This document shows, piece by piece, positions 50,953 to 59,503 of a DNA stretch of 64,000 nt (positions within the stretch are counted from its first letter, which is position 1; each line of letters starts with the position of its first letter). The notes below the pieces were generated by a model. The model did not search any database. It was not told the DNA's origin and saw nothing but the letters and a program-made list of their open reading frames with translations. Source of the DNA: Dyadobacter crusticola DSM 16708 (GTDB taxonomy: Bacteria; Bacteroidota; Bacteroidia; Cytophagales; Spirosomataceae); NCBI RefSeq assembly GCF_000701505.1, contig NZ_JNJB01000004.1, forward strand, positions 124,001 through 188,000. The letters run 5' to 3'. The translations under genes were made by a program, and so were the position numbers.

Positions 50953-51987
50953 CTACTTATGAAGCGCCTTCCTGACTGCCGGAGCCACCTTATCGCCAAG
51001 CAGTTCAATGGACTTCATCAGTACATCGTGGGCGGGCGCGCCTACGTCGGTATGGAGCAGGAAGCGAGTTAGCCCGAACATTTCCTGCTGTTGCAAAATC
51101 TTGTCGGTAACCTGGCTCGGGTCGCCTACAAACAATGCCCCATTGCTGCTGCGGCCGCCTTCAAACTGCTGGCGCGTGTAGGGCGACCAGCCCCGGCTCC
51201 TACCTACACGGTCCATTTGCGCCGCGTAACTCGGAAAGTACAGGTCAGCTAATGCACCGCCATTCTCCCCTACCAGTCCGTGGGAATGGGTGGCAAGCTG
51301 CATATTGGCGGGATCGTGACCTGCATTGATATACTCGGTTTTATATAATTCGAAAAAAGGATGAAACTGGGCAGGCTGCCCGCCGATGATCGCAATGATC
51401 AATGGGAACCCGAGCCGCGCGGCGCGAACAACCGACTGTGGCGTACCGCCGACCGCGATCCAGATATCCAGCTTTCCATTGGAAGGCCGCGGCAGCACCT
51501 GCTGTTTGTCGAGCGGAGCGCGGTACCTACCTTTCCAGGTAATCGTTTCCGTTTCATTGATCTGTTTCAGCAATTCCAGTTTTTCAGAGAACAGCCCATT
51601 GTAGTCATTCAGGTCGTAGCCAAAAAGCGGGAACGATTCAATGAAGCTTCCTCTGCCAACGGTAATTTCTGCGCGGCCGTGGGAAAGCAGGTCGACGGTG
51701 GAAAAGTTCTGGTAAACACGCACGGGATCGTTGGAGCTGAGTACCGTTACGGAGCTGGTCAGCTTGATTCGCTTGGTAACTGATGCGGCAGCGGCCAGGA
51801 TAATTTCCGGGGCTGACACCGAGAAGTCGGGCCGGTGATGCTCCCCTATCCCGAACACATCGAGCCCAACCTGGTCAGCCAGCTTGATTTCTTCGAGCAT
51901 ATCCCGCAAGCGCTGCTGTGATGATTGAAATGTTTGCCCAGCCGCATTATAAGCCAGATCCCCGAACATGCTTATTCCTATTTCCAT
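50953..51987 (-). CDS. LLM-class flavin-dependent oxidoreductase
   Basis: A 344-residue luciferase-like monooxygenase. It has MEIGISMFGDL at the start, FGIGEHHRPDFSVSAPEIIL (the E-H-H motif of this class), SVTVLSSNDPVRVYQNFST, RAEITVGRGSFIESFPLFGY, LDIWIAVGGTPQSVVRAARL, and VGDPSQVTDKILQQQEMFG. These enzymes use reduced FMN from a separate reductase. Its substrate is unknown. It is a single gene on the minus strand, with a 226-bp gap to the GNAT/HTH module. Confidence 0.9.
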   Translation of the reverse strand: MEIGISMFGDLAYNAAGQTFQSSQQRLRDMLEEIKLADQVGLDVFGIGEHHRPDFSVSAPEIILAAAASVTKRIKLTSSVTVLSSNDPVRVYQNFSTVDLLSHGRAEITVGRGSFIESFPLFGYDLNDYNGLFSEKLELLKQINETETITWKGRYRAPLDKQQVLPRPSNGKLDIWIAVGGTPQSVVRAARLGFPLIIAIIGGQPAQFHPFFELYKTEYINAGHDPANMQLATHSHGLVGENGGALADLYFPSYAAQMDRVGRSRGWSPYTRQQFEGGRSSNGALFVGDPSQVTDKILQQQEMFGLTRFLLHTDVGAPAHDVLMKSIELLGDKVAPAVRKALHK

Positions 51988-52168
51988 GATATTGTTCCTC
52001 TTTTGAAATCGTCCAACAGTTTACATAAAGGAAAGGCGTTCCAGGCTGTATAAAGTTCAATGTTTGATTGTAAATAGGTTGCGTAAGGTCGTGAACACGC
52101 CGCCACTCCGCTTACCTTGTTTTTTTACAAGAAAAAATAGCACAACTTTGGAGATAGTCCAGCAGAAG

Positions 52169-52192
52169 AATTATACATATTGTATAATTTTG
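52169..52192. promoter_or_regulatory. Perfect palindromic operator on the GNAT/HTH promoter
   Basis: AATTATACA (52169-52177) and TGTATAATT (52181-52189) form a perfect 9-bp inverted repeat around TAT. TAATTTTG at 52185-52192, a match to the Bacteroidota -7 element, overlaps its right arm. A repressor bound here would block the promoter of the gene starting at 52214. This is the layout expected of a self-repressed toxin-antitoxin operon. Confidence 0.72.
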
Positions 52193-52213
52193 TACCTTTA
52201 CACACACTTGATA

Positions 52214-52720
52214 ATGCATATAAAACTTGTCAGGTCAACTGATAATAATTTTGTTGATGCCAGAATCATATCTGCAAAAGGAATCAGGTTACCTTCTTTG
52301 ACAGATGGCTGGCGGTTTAATTTCAGAAAGCATTCTCAAAAGCCTGGCTATCAAGCTTATGTTGTTGTTTGCGACACTTCCCCGGATATTATCGAAGGCT
52401 GTGTGATATTCCAGATGAAGGGTGCAACCGAACCTTACATGGCATACATTGAACTTGCTCCACATAACAAGGGTGAGAGCAGACAGTATGATCATGTAGC
52501 AGGCTGCCTGATCGCGTTTTCCTGCAGACTAAGTTTCATTCATGGGAAAGGGCATTTCAAAGGCTGGCTTGCATTTGACGTGATGGAGGAAGATAAAGCT
52601 GACGAGATAAAGCTGATGTCTGTTTATTCCCAAAAGTACGGGGCACTAAAATGGGGAAGCACAACAATGGTTATTTCGCCCGAAGCAGGTGAAAAGTTGA
52701 TCAACAAGTACTTAATCTGA
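52214..52720 (+). CDS. GNAT-like protein, probable toxin of a toxin-antitoxin pair
   Basis: A 168-residue protein with a GNAT-like layout: YQAYVVVCDTSPDIIEGCVI, then YMAYIELAPHNKGESRQYDH and VAGCLIAFSCRLSFIHGKGH, then GWLAFDV and a closing TMVISPEAGEKLINKYL. The A-P-H-N-x-G segment before the helix corresponds to the acetyl-CoA-binding loop. It precedes by 5 bp a HigA-like HTH gene, and both lie behind a perfect palindrome, as in type II modules with acetyltransferase toxins. Enzyme activity and toxicity are inferred. The start at 52214 is used; an open leader before it overlaps the operator. Confidence 0.65.
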   Translation: MHIKLVRSTDNNFVDARIISAKGIRLPSLTDGWRFNFRKHSQKPGYQAYVVVCDTSPDIIEGCVIFQMKGATEPYMAYIELAPHNKGESRQYDHVAGCLIAFSCRLSFIHGKGHFKGWLAFDVMEEDKADEIKLMSVYSQKYGALKWGSTTMVISPEAGEKLINKYLI

Positions 52721-52725
52721 ATGTT

Positions 52726-53196
52726 ATGAAAAACAAAGAAGTGCTGCCTGAAGAAGTCTGGAATGACACGAAAAGGGTCGGCCTGAAAGATTTTGTTGTC
52801 AGCCAATCAAAGAAGCAATCTGCTGAGCGGAAACTCAGAAATGAACTCCTGGCGATACAGTACCGGATTGAGGATTATATCGAGAACGAGAATTATGAAG
52901 ACAAACTCCGGCTGCTGGACTTTGTCAAAATGTACCTTAATACATTAAATGTGAGTCAGAAGAAACTTGCTGAGCTGTTTGAAATGAAAGACAGCAATCT
53001 TCATAAGTACCTGACAGGAGAAAGGAAACTGAATGCAAACCTTGTACTTAAACTCAGCACATTCTCGCACACCAAACCGGAATATTGGCTGCGGGTAGAA
53101 GTAAAGAACGAGCTGATTGAAATTTATAAGGAGAAAGAAAAATCCAGCGAGTACCAGAAATACGATTATCGTAATTTGCTGGATAAATCACTCTAA
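52726..53196 (+). CDS. HigA-like HTH protein, probable antitoxin
   Basis: A 156-residue protein with an N-terminal helical part (residues 1-60, possibly the toxin-binding region) and an XRE/HigA-type HTH at about 70-120: LNVSQKKLAELFEMKDSNLH, KYLTGERKLNANLVLKLS, then HTKPEYWLRVEVKNEL. The T-x-P-E-Y-W-L motif is typical of HigA antitoxins. It probably binds the palindrome at 52169-52189 and neutralises the GNAT-like protein. The LytS-type kinase gene starts only 9 bp after its stop, so read-through into the kinase is likely. Confidence 0.8.
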   Translation: MKNKEVLPEEVWNDTKRVGLKDFVVSQSKKQSAERKLRNELLAIQYRIEDYIENENYEDKLRLLDFVKMYLNTLNVSQKKLAELFEMKDSNLHKYLTGERKLNANLVLKLSTFSHTKPEYWLRVEVKNELIEIYKEKEKSSEYQKYDYRNLLDKSL

Positions 53197-53205
53197 CTCC
53201 CCAAT

Positions 53206-54288
53206 ATGCTGCGCTCCCTGTTTGGCAAGAAATGGTTACTTGGCTTTGCGCTGGCGCTGGTTTACATTCCGTTACGGACTTACATAAACGTTCAGGAGGA
53301 CCTCTGGGGAACTATCATCCGTAAGCTACCCCTCTTCTGCATTGAAATCGTAATCAGCACCATTTTCTTTACCAGCTGGATTTATCTTATTGACTGGATC
53401 CTGCGAAAACTCGCCGGGCTAACAGGTAGCCAGCCAGGGGAATTCAAAATCTCAAACCAGCTGATCGCGCTCGTGCCCGCAATTCTTTTGGCTGTTTTGT
53501 TCAATTTTATACTCATTTATGCCTGGCAATTGATGGACAGCTTCTGGAGTAGCAAGCCCCGTTTACCGATAACACGGCACTGGACAGGCGGGCGGCCGAT
53601 CAGGCTCAAAGCCAACGAAGCGCTGATCATCCTGTCGCTCATTGCTGCTTATTATCTCTGCGTGAGCGACCAGGTGCAGGAAAGACTGAACAAACTTCAA
53701 CTCAATTCTGAAACGCTTGCTAAGGAAAATACCAGCGCCAAGTTCCTTGCATTGAAAAACCAGATCAGTCCGCACTTTTTATTCAATAACCTGAGTGTAC
53801 TGTCTTCGCTGGTGGAATCCCGCCCCGAAAAATCCAGTGAATTCATCCAGCAATTGTCGCTCGCTTACCGGTACATTCTGGAACAAGCCGAGCTGCATCA
53901 GATCAGTCTGAAAGAGGAAATTGCGTTCCTGGAAACCTACACTTACCTGCTGCGCACGCGGTTTATAGAAAAGGTGATCATCGATGTCAACCTCTCCCCG
54001 GCAGACCTCGACCGCTATTCCATTATCCCGCTTACCTTGCAGCTCCTGATCGAAAACGCAGTGAAACATAATACGATGTCCGTGAGTAGCCCGTTACAGG
54101 TAAATATCGGGATTGAAGACGGAATGCTGGTTGTCAGCAATCCTTTGCAGCTCAGACAATTGACCGAACCTACTACCGGGTTAGGTTTGAAGAATATCAT
54201 CAACAGGTACAAGCTGCTTTTGGACAAGGACGTTGTAATTGAAAAAAGCGAAAGCCACTTTATCGTAAGAATCCCGCTGATATCATGA
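53206..54288 (+). CDS. LytS-type sensor histidine kinase
   Basis: A 360-residue His_kinase (PF06580) protein. Membrane helices lie at about residues 9-25, 42-66, 85-110 and 138-155. The phospho-acceptor is His 190 in ISPHFLFNNLSVL, the N box is IENAVKHN, and the last motif is GLGLKNIINRYKLL. Its stop overlaps the regulator start as ATGA (54285-54288), so the pair is translationally coupled. It resembles the kinase at 38105 but differs in the membrane part. It starts 9 bp after the antitoxin-like gene. Confidence 0.93.
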   Translation: MLRSLFGKKWLLGFALALVYIPLRTYINVQEDLWGTIIRKLPLFCIEIVISTIFFTSWIYLIDWILRKLAGLTGSQPGEFKISNQLIALVPAILLAVLFNFILIYAWQLMDSFWSSKPRLPITRHWTGGRPIRLKANEALIILSLIAAYYLCVSDQVQERLNKLQLNSETLAKENTSAKFLALKNQISPHFLFNNLSVLSSLVESRPEKSSEFIQQLSLAYRYILEQAELHQISLKEEIAFLETYTYLLRTRFIEKVIIDVNLSPADLDRYSIIPLTLQLLIENAVKHNTMSVSSPLQVNIGIEDGMLVVSNPLQLRQLTEPTTGLGLKNIINRYKLLLDKDVVIEKSESHFIVRIPLIS

Positions 54289-55043
54289 ATGTGCTGATTG
54301 TAGAAGATGAAGCGTTGAGTGCCGAAAGATTGCAAAAGCTCATTGCAGGTATTGATCCGTCCATTCACGTGTTGGCGATTATTCCCTCGGTATTTGAAAC
54401 CATCGCATATCTCCGGAATGATGCCAATGTGCAGCCGGACCTGATCTTTCTCGACATTCACCTGGAAGATGATAACGGTTTCAGGATTATTGAAACCCTG
54501 GAACTCATGATCCCCATTATTTTTACAACCGCGTTTGACAAATACATGCAAAAAGCTTTCAAAGCACACAGCATTGATTACCTTCTTAAACCCGTCAATC
54601 CGCTCGACTTACAGGCTTCCCTGCTGAAATTCAGAAAGCTGCATGCATTGCAACAGGAGAAAGCTGATCACGAAACGAGTCCGGCAAGCTTGCTGAGCGA
54701 AAAGTATAAAGACCGCTTCCTGGCAACGGCCGGTTCGCGCATTTTTACATTCAGGACTTCGGAGATCGCCTATTTCATCATCGAGGAACGCGCTACTTTT
54801 CTGCGGCTTTTCGACGGTCGGCATTTTGCGGTCGAATATAGCCTCGAAAGATTGTCCCAATTGCTGAACCCCGCCGATTTTTTCCGGATTAACAGGACGC
54901 TGCTGATTTCGATCAATGCGATCCGGAACATGCACGCGATCTCGGCCGGCAAGCTCAAACTTGACCTGGATCCCGCCACGTCGCAGGAGGTTTTCGTCAG
55001 TTCCGAACGCATTACCGACTTCAAAACCTGGCTTGGCCGCTGA
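54285..55043 (+). CDS. LytTR response regulator (partner of kinase at 53206)
   Basis: A 252-residue regulator. Receiver MNVLIVEDEALSAERLQKLI, phospho-acceptor Asp near 57 in LIFLDIHLEDDNG, switch Thr in IIFTTAFDKYMQ, and Lys in YLLKPVN. The LytTR domain starts at about residue 145 (FLATAGSRIFTFRTSEIAYF, FFRINRTLLISINAI). It is the direct partner of the overlapping kinase gene. The next gene, an AraC-type regulator, starts 123 bp downstream on the same strand. Confidence 0.93.
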   Translation: MNVLIVEDEALSAERLQKLIAGIDPSIHVLAIIPSVFETIAYLRNDANVQPDLIFLDIHLEDDNGFRIIETLELMIPIIFTTAFDKYMQKAFKAHSIDYLLKPVNPLDLQASLLKFRKLHALQQEKADHETSPASLLSEKYKDRFLATAGSRIFTFRTSEIAYFIIEERATFLRLFDGRHFAVEYSLERLSQLLNPADFFRINRTLLISINAIRNMHAISAGKLKLDLDPATSQEVFVSSERITDFKTWLGR

Positions 55044-55165
55044 TATTGCTGCCGCTTCTGCACGGGAAACCCCGCCTTTAAGTCCGCAAACCCTGCCTTC
55101 CCGCAATTATAATTTCAAAAGAGTAATTGTTTTTGAAGATTGGGTTTAAACAAATCCTTTTTCTG

Positions 55166-55948
55166 ATGTCAGTGGTGAAGTTCAGTGCGCACAAAAAATT
55201 CAATTTGCTTCAATGTAAAACCAATTGCTGGGAAAGTACTCCCGAAGACCTTTTGCATTATCGCATCATTTACGTGCTTTCCGGCGAAGGACAGTTTGTT
55301 CTTGACGGCAACATTTATTCCTATTCACCAGCCGGACTAATTGCATTGAAACCCGGACAACAGCCTGTTTTCGAAGAAAACAAAAGAACCGAGATTTTTA
55401 TATTTGCTTTTGACAACTATTTGGCAACGGATTTCCACACCAAAAAAGCGAGGAACGCCGATTTTGCGGATACTTACAAACAGGCGGAGAACTTTTGCAA
55501 TAACAACAGGCTTACCCCTGGAAAACCGCTCCGGAATGAGAGGGACAGCGAAACGGTAAACTATCTTGTCAACCAGATTTCGTTTGAAATAACACAGCGG
55601 CCCTCTTCTCACATCCGGCTGATCAAGGGCAGTATCGACTTGATTGTGACGATTTTATTACGAAATAATTTTGAAACAAAGCGCGTAGAAGAGAAGTCGA
55701 CCGAGCAGGTACTTACCGACAGGATTGTGGAATATCTGCGGAGTGAGCTGAACCAGAACAAGACGATCCGCGTACCGGAGCTGCTTTTCAAGTTCAATAT
55801 TTCAGAAGAAGCAGCTAACCTTTACATGCTGAACAGAACAGGAATGTCGCTTCGCAATTTCATTTTCAAATACAAAGCAGATCTTTTCAAAAGCAGGCTC
55901 CTGAAAGTAGATGTGACGGAGCTCTCGCCCTATCTGCGGCCGCACTGA
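55166..55948 (+). CDS. AraC-type regulator lacking the second HTH
   Basis: A 260-residue protein. The cupin-like sensor opens HYRIIYVLSGEGQFVLDGN and continues YSYSPAGLIALKPGQQPVF. A helical linker follows, then the first half of an AraC DNA-binding domain: IRVPELLFKFNISEEAANLY, NRTGMSLRNFIFKY and FKSRLLKVDVTELS. Where the second HTH should follow, the protein ends PYLRPH, about 35 residues short of the usual length. The stop lies 3 bp from the convergent glycosyltransferase stop at 55952. It may be a decayed gene or one that works through a single HTH. The ATG at 55166 gives the conserved start. Confidence 0.75.
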   Translation: MSVVKFSAHKKFNLLQCKTNCWESTPEDLLHYRIIYVLSGEGQFVLDGNIYSYSPAGLIALKPGQQPVFEENKRTEIFIFAFDNYLATDFHTKKARNADFADTYKQAENFCNNNRLTPGKPLRNERDSETVNYLVNQISFEITQRPSSHIRLIKGSIDLIVTILLRNNFETKRVEEKSTEQVLTDRIVEYLRSELNQNKTIRVPELLFKFNISEEAANLYMLNRTGMSLRNFIFKYKADLFKSRLLKVDVTELSPYLRPH

Positions 55949-55951
55949 CAA

Positions 55952-57118
55952 TCAACGCCGTTCCATGCAGGTTAGGAATAAATCGTGGTAGCCCCTCACC
56001 ATTTTGTCCCAGCTGAAATTCGCCTCGGTATAGTCCCTGAATGCGTTAGCTTTTTGTTCAGCTGGTCGTGACCGAATCACTGCATTCAACCGCTCTGCCC
56101 AGGCAGCAGCATTGCCGGAAGGAAGCAGGTAACCGTTTTTCCCATCCTGGATAGCGTCGGGAATACCGTCGATATCTGCTGCAAAAACAGTAGCTCCGGC
56201 AACTGCAGCTTCCAGACAAACCAGTCCAAAACCTTCCATGTCACCCGCAACTTCAACATTTGGCATAATAAAAGCGGCTGAGGCAGCGAGAATGGCCTGC
56301 ACATGATCAGTCGGGAGCTTACCCAGATGCCGTACTTTTTCTTTGCATTCAGGATCGCGGAGTACTTCACGAAGTGGCGCGTTATCAGTCGGAAAACCGA
56401 GGAACAATGTGATTTTACGGGAGAAATTTTGGGGCAAATACGAAATCAGCTTTTCAGTCCTGGTTGGTTCAGGCTGATAAGCGCCGATCAGGATAAGCAG
56501 GAAATCGCCTTGCAGCCGCGGAACCACATTTTTGATAAACCACGACATACCCTTCCGCTTAACCGGCCGGCCCAATGCAACCAGTATCCGCTGTCCGCGA
56601 TAGTTGATCCCGTGTTCTGCAAGCAGCGCGTTAATGGAAATTTTGGTTTGGTAAAGCGGCATTTGTGTATCAACCCCATTCGGAATTACAGCAAGCTTTT
56701 CTTCACGAATCCCGAGCGAAATAGCCGCCTTTGCAGTGGCATTACTTACAGCGATAAGTTTATCAAAGCTGTTGAACTTGGGCAGAATATGCTTGTGGTA
56801 AATCGCACTCGGAAAAACCACGTCAAGTCCGTGGAGGGTAGCTGTTCGTTTCAGGTGAGTGTACCCCTCGTGCCGTACACAAAAAGCAGCCAGTAGACCG
56901 TCGTTAAAATGGATAAGCTGGATTCCGGGGTTTCTTGCGCAGATTTCAATGATCCTTTTTTTGAGCAAAATAAAAAAGCTGACGAGACTTTCATTTCCGT
57001 CAAAAACGAGTTTATGCACCTTACAGTACCGCTCCATTCCGGTAATCAGCTCGTAGCTCTGTTTTTCCATTCCGCCCACAGCTGGTGGATATTTATGACT
57101 GACGAAGAGGATTTCCAT
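55952..57118 (-). CDS. Glycosyltransferase family 4
   Basis: A 388-residue GT-B glycosyltransferase. It opens MEILFVSHKYPPAVGGMEKQ (the G-G-x-E loop) and has LIAVSNATAKAAISLGIREE then LAVIPNGVD at the domain join, GRPVKRKGMSWFI at the start of the nucleotide domain, and the retaining E-x7-E motif in DMEGFGLVCLEAAVAG. It uses an activated sugar on an unknown acceptor at the inner membrane. It is the last gene of a three-gene minus-strand operon: its start lies 3 bp after the stop of the flippase-like gene. Confidence 0.92.
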   Translation of the reverse strand: MEILFVSHKYPPAVGGMEKQSYELITGMERYCKVHKLVFDGNESLVSFFILLKKRIIEICARNPGIQLIHFNDGLLAAFCVRHEGYTHLKRTATLHGLDVVFPSAIYHKHILPKFNSFDKLIAVSNATAKAAISLGIREEKLAVIPNGVDTQMPLYQTKISINALLAEHGINYRGQRILVALGRPVKRKGMSWFIKNVVPRLQGDFLLILIGAYQPEPTRTEKLISYLPQNFSRKITLFLGFPTDNAPLREVLRDPECKEKVRHLGKLPTDHVQAILAASAAFIMPNVEVAGDMEGFGLVCLEAAVAGATVFAADIDGIPDAIQDGKNGYLLPSGNAAAWAERLNAVIRSRPAEQKANAFRDYTEANFSWDKMVRGYHDLFLTCMERR

Positions 57119-57121
57119 TGA

Positions 57122-58108
57122 TCAAGAGGATATGCGTTTGTTCCTGGCAAATACTGCGTAAAACAATGCGCCCATTAAAATCCAGAAAAGCTGCCTCGTG
57201 CGGCGGAGTGCGGATACCGAAAGCCATAAAGAGGCACTTGCGATACCGATCACACTCAGCATCAGCTTGTTGCCAAGCTCCTCTACGCCGATCTGTCCGG
57301 GTACGAATGCGCCGGCAGACTTCACGATGACCACGCCCATATCGAGCAGAAGCCCGTGCATGAGCGTCACATCGTATCCGAGCAGCTTTAATATGATGTA
57401 AAATTCAACCGAACCAATGAGCCAGTGCAGGAGGAATGCGATAAATGCGAACAGCAATTCTCTGGGGTGGCTTTTTGCAAAACGGTTGAGCTCAATGCGG
57501 ATCTCGCGAATTTTGCTGTTGATCTTTACCCACCTTCCCGCGCCAGCAGCCAGCGGCCCCAGCCCCGCCGCCCTTTTTACCCACCAAAAACAACCGGCAG
57601 CAAACAACAGCAATGCAACAATGATAAGCCCGACATAAACGGGCGCGATCAGCGCGATATCCTGGCTGCTCACCAGCCAGAGCATCGCCACCACAAGCAG
57701 CACCAGCTGACTGAGGATCATCAAAAAACGGTAAATAACGACGGAAGTAAGTGCGGTTTGCTGATCGATTGCGTAGGGTTTCAGGAGAAATACCTTGAAC
57801 ATATCGCCCCCCGCCACGCTGGCCGGATTGAACATTCCGACTGTTTCGCTGATATGCCTGACTACAAAGATTCTAAAATGGGAAATCCTGCTCCGTGATT
57901 CGCCCAGACAATACCACCAGCCCACAGCCCCGCACCAGTAAGCGACAAATGTGCTCAACAGCACCAGCGCAAACCCTGCGCCGGCCGTTTTTAATGCCTT
58001 GGTTACTTCGGCGAGGTCGGTATTCCGGATAAACTGGAACAGCAACACCGAGATACTCAGCACCAGGACAATTTTGAAAATACGTATGTAAGCAGGGTTA
58101 ATCTTCAA
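57122..58108 (-). CDS. Flippase-like membrane protein (lysylphosphatidylglycerol synthase TM family)
   Basis: A protein of about 328 residues with eight or so membrane helices: FKIVLVLSISVLLFQFI, LVLLSTFVAYWCGAVGWWYC and LMILSQLVLLVVAMLWL, with the family motifs FNPASVAGGDMFKVFLL and GAFVPGQIGVEELGNKLML. These proteins (PF03706) often sit in glycolipid operons and are proposed to handle or flip lipids. I prefer a TTG start at 58108 giving MKINPAYIRIF and an 11-bp overlap with the upstream gene. An ATG at 58174 would add 22 non-conserved residues inside that gene. Confidence 0.82.
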   Translation of the reverse strand: MKINPAYIRIFKIVLVLSISVLLFQFIRNTDLAEVTKALKTAGAGFALVLLSTFVAYWCGAVGWWYCLGESRSRISHFRIFVVRHISETVGMFNPASVAGGDMFKVFLLKPYAIDQQTALTSVVIYRFLMILSQLVLLVVAMLWLVSSQDIALIAPVYVGLIIVALLLFAAGCFWWVKRAAGLGPLAAGAGRWVKINSKIREIRIELNRFAKSHPRELLFAFIAFLLHWLIGSVEFYIILKLLGYDVTLMHGLLLDMGVVIVKSAGAFVPGQIGVEELGNKLMLSVIGIASASLWLSVSALRRTRQLFWILMGALFYAVFARNKRISS

Positions 58109-59273
58109 ATCCGATCTTTTCCGTAGGTTGGGCCAAAGCAATGAGATCGCTAAAATAAACCCTGGCGAGTTCATCCCAATCATAGCTCTGGCTGTATTCG
58201 ATCGCATTTTTGCTTAGTTGTGACCTCAATGCAGTGTTTTCAATCATTTCTTTGATTTTTTCCACATAACAAAAAGCATCGTAGGGCGCGCATTTGAAAC
58301 CGTTTTTGCCTTCTTCGATGAAATCGCGACTCCCACCTCCGTCGGCCACTACCGGCACCAGTCCCGAAGCCATCGCTTCCAATACCACATTCCCGAAAGT
58401 TTCGGATACGGACGGGAATACGAAAACTGTCGCCGAAGCGTACAGTACAGACAGTTCGGCGTGATCGAGCTGACCGGGGAAGATCGCGTCGGGCATCCGC
58501 GCTTCACAATCTTTTCGGGCAACGCCGTCGCCGGCAACGATGAAATTGCATTGAACCTGCCCGGCTTTCAGCAGATTGTAGATATCGATCAGCGTTTCGA
58601 GGTTTTTTTCCCAAACCAGTCTGCTCGCAAAAAGCACGGTAGGAAGATCATTGCCAGTCAGCTTGCGAAGGTAGTTCTCGTCTTTTTTGCCGGGGGAAAA
58701 AAGGCTCGTGTCCATTCCCCTTTTCCAGATTTTCATGTTGTGTGCCGACATTCCACTTTCCACCAGCTCCCTCGCGATGCTGGTCGAAGGAATGTAAACC
58801 TTGTCACAACTCCCGTAAAATTCATTTTGCAATTTCCTGACGCGGTTTTCAACAGGTTTGATCAAAAACGGCAGGTATTTGAAATAATAGGAAATATAGC
58901 TGATGAAATGTGTGTGATAAATGCTGGTAACCGGCAGCCGGTTTTCTTTCGCATAATTCAAACCAAAATGCCCGAGAAAAGATGGCGTGGCAATGTGGAC
59001 AAGATCCGGCTTGAATGCATCGAGACGCGCACGGGTATCCGCAGCAGCTACTGCGGGCATTCCGATCACATAGTTGCTGTTGAACGGAATTGGCAGCGAG
59101 GGAATGCGGAAACAATCAAAGCCTCTTACCTGATCCGGTCCGCTCGCGCAGATAAAAAGAAATTCAAACTGCCCGGGATCGATGCGGTTGAAAAGCTGGA
59201 ACATGGTACGCGCTGCCCCGTCAAAATCGGCAACTAGGATCTCGGCGAAAAAGGCAACTTTCACTTTTCTCAT
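58098..59273 (-). CDS. Glycosyltransferase family 4 (MgtA-like)
   Basis: A 391-residue GT-B enzyme resembling MgtA-type mannosyl- or glucuronyl-lipid transferases: KVAFFAEILVADFDGAARTM at the start, SIYHTHFISYISYYF (typical of MgtA-like proteins), KIWKRGMDTSLFSPGKKD at the domain join, and SETFGNVVLEAMASGLVPVV with E-x7-E. It likely adds a sugar to a membrane lipid. It is the first gene of the operon with the flippase-like gene (11-bp overlap) and the second glycosyltransferase. The glycolipid made by the three is unknown. Confidence 0.9.
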   Translation of the reverse strand: MRKVKVAFFAEILVADFDGAARTMFQLFNRIDPGQFEFLFICASGPDQVRGFDCFRIPSLPIPFNSNYVIGMPAVAAADTRARLDAFKPDLVHIATPSFLGHFGLNYAKENRLPVTSIYHTHFISYISYYFKYLPFLIKPVENRVRKLQNEFYGSCDKVYIPSTSIARELVESGMSAHNMKIWKRGMDTSLFSPGKKDENYLRKLTGNDLPTVLFASRLVWEKNLETLIDIYNLLKAGQVQCNFIVAGDGVARKDCEARMPDAIFPGQLDHAELSVLYASATVFVFPSVSETFGNVVLEAMASGLVPVVADGGGSRDFIEEGKNGFKCAPYDAFCYVEKIKEMIENTALRSQLSKNAIEYSQSYDWDELARVYFSDLIALAQPTEKIGFED

Positions 59274-59503
59274 GATGGCTATGATCTGCTAAAGTAGCTT
59301 GTGCATGTTTCCTGTGTGTGAACCTGCTGTTATCAATAACTCCCAACGCAAATTCCGTTCCCAATAATTCAAACACTGGATCTGAAAAACGGCCTGCTGT
59401 CATTTTGCTTGAAATATCCGCATTAAATAATGATAAGGTAATATTCCGGAATCATCCTGTTCACATGCTCGGACTAATTTCGGAGATCAATAACACGTTC
59501 GGA

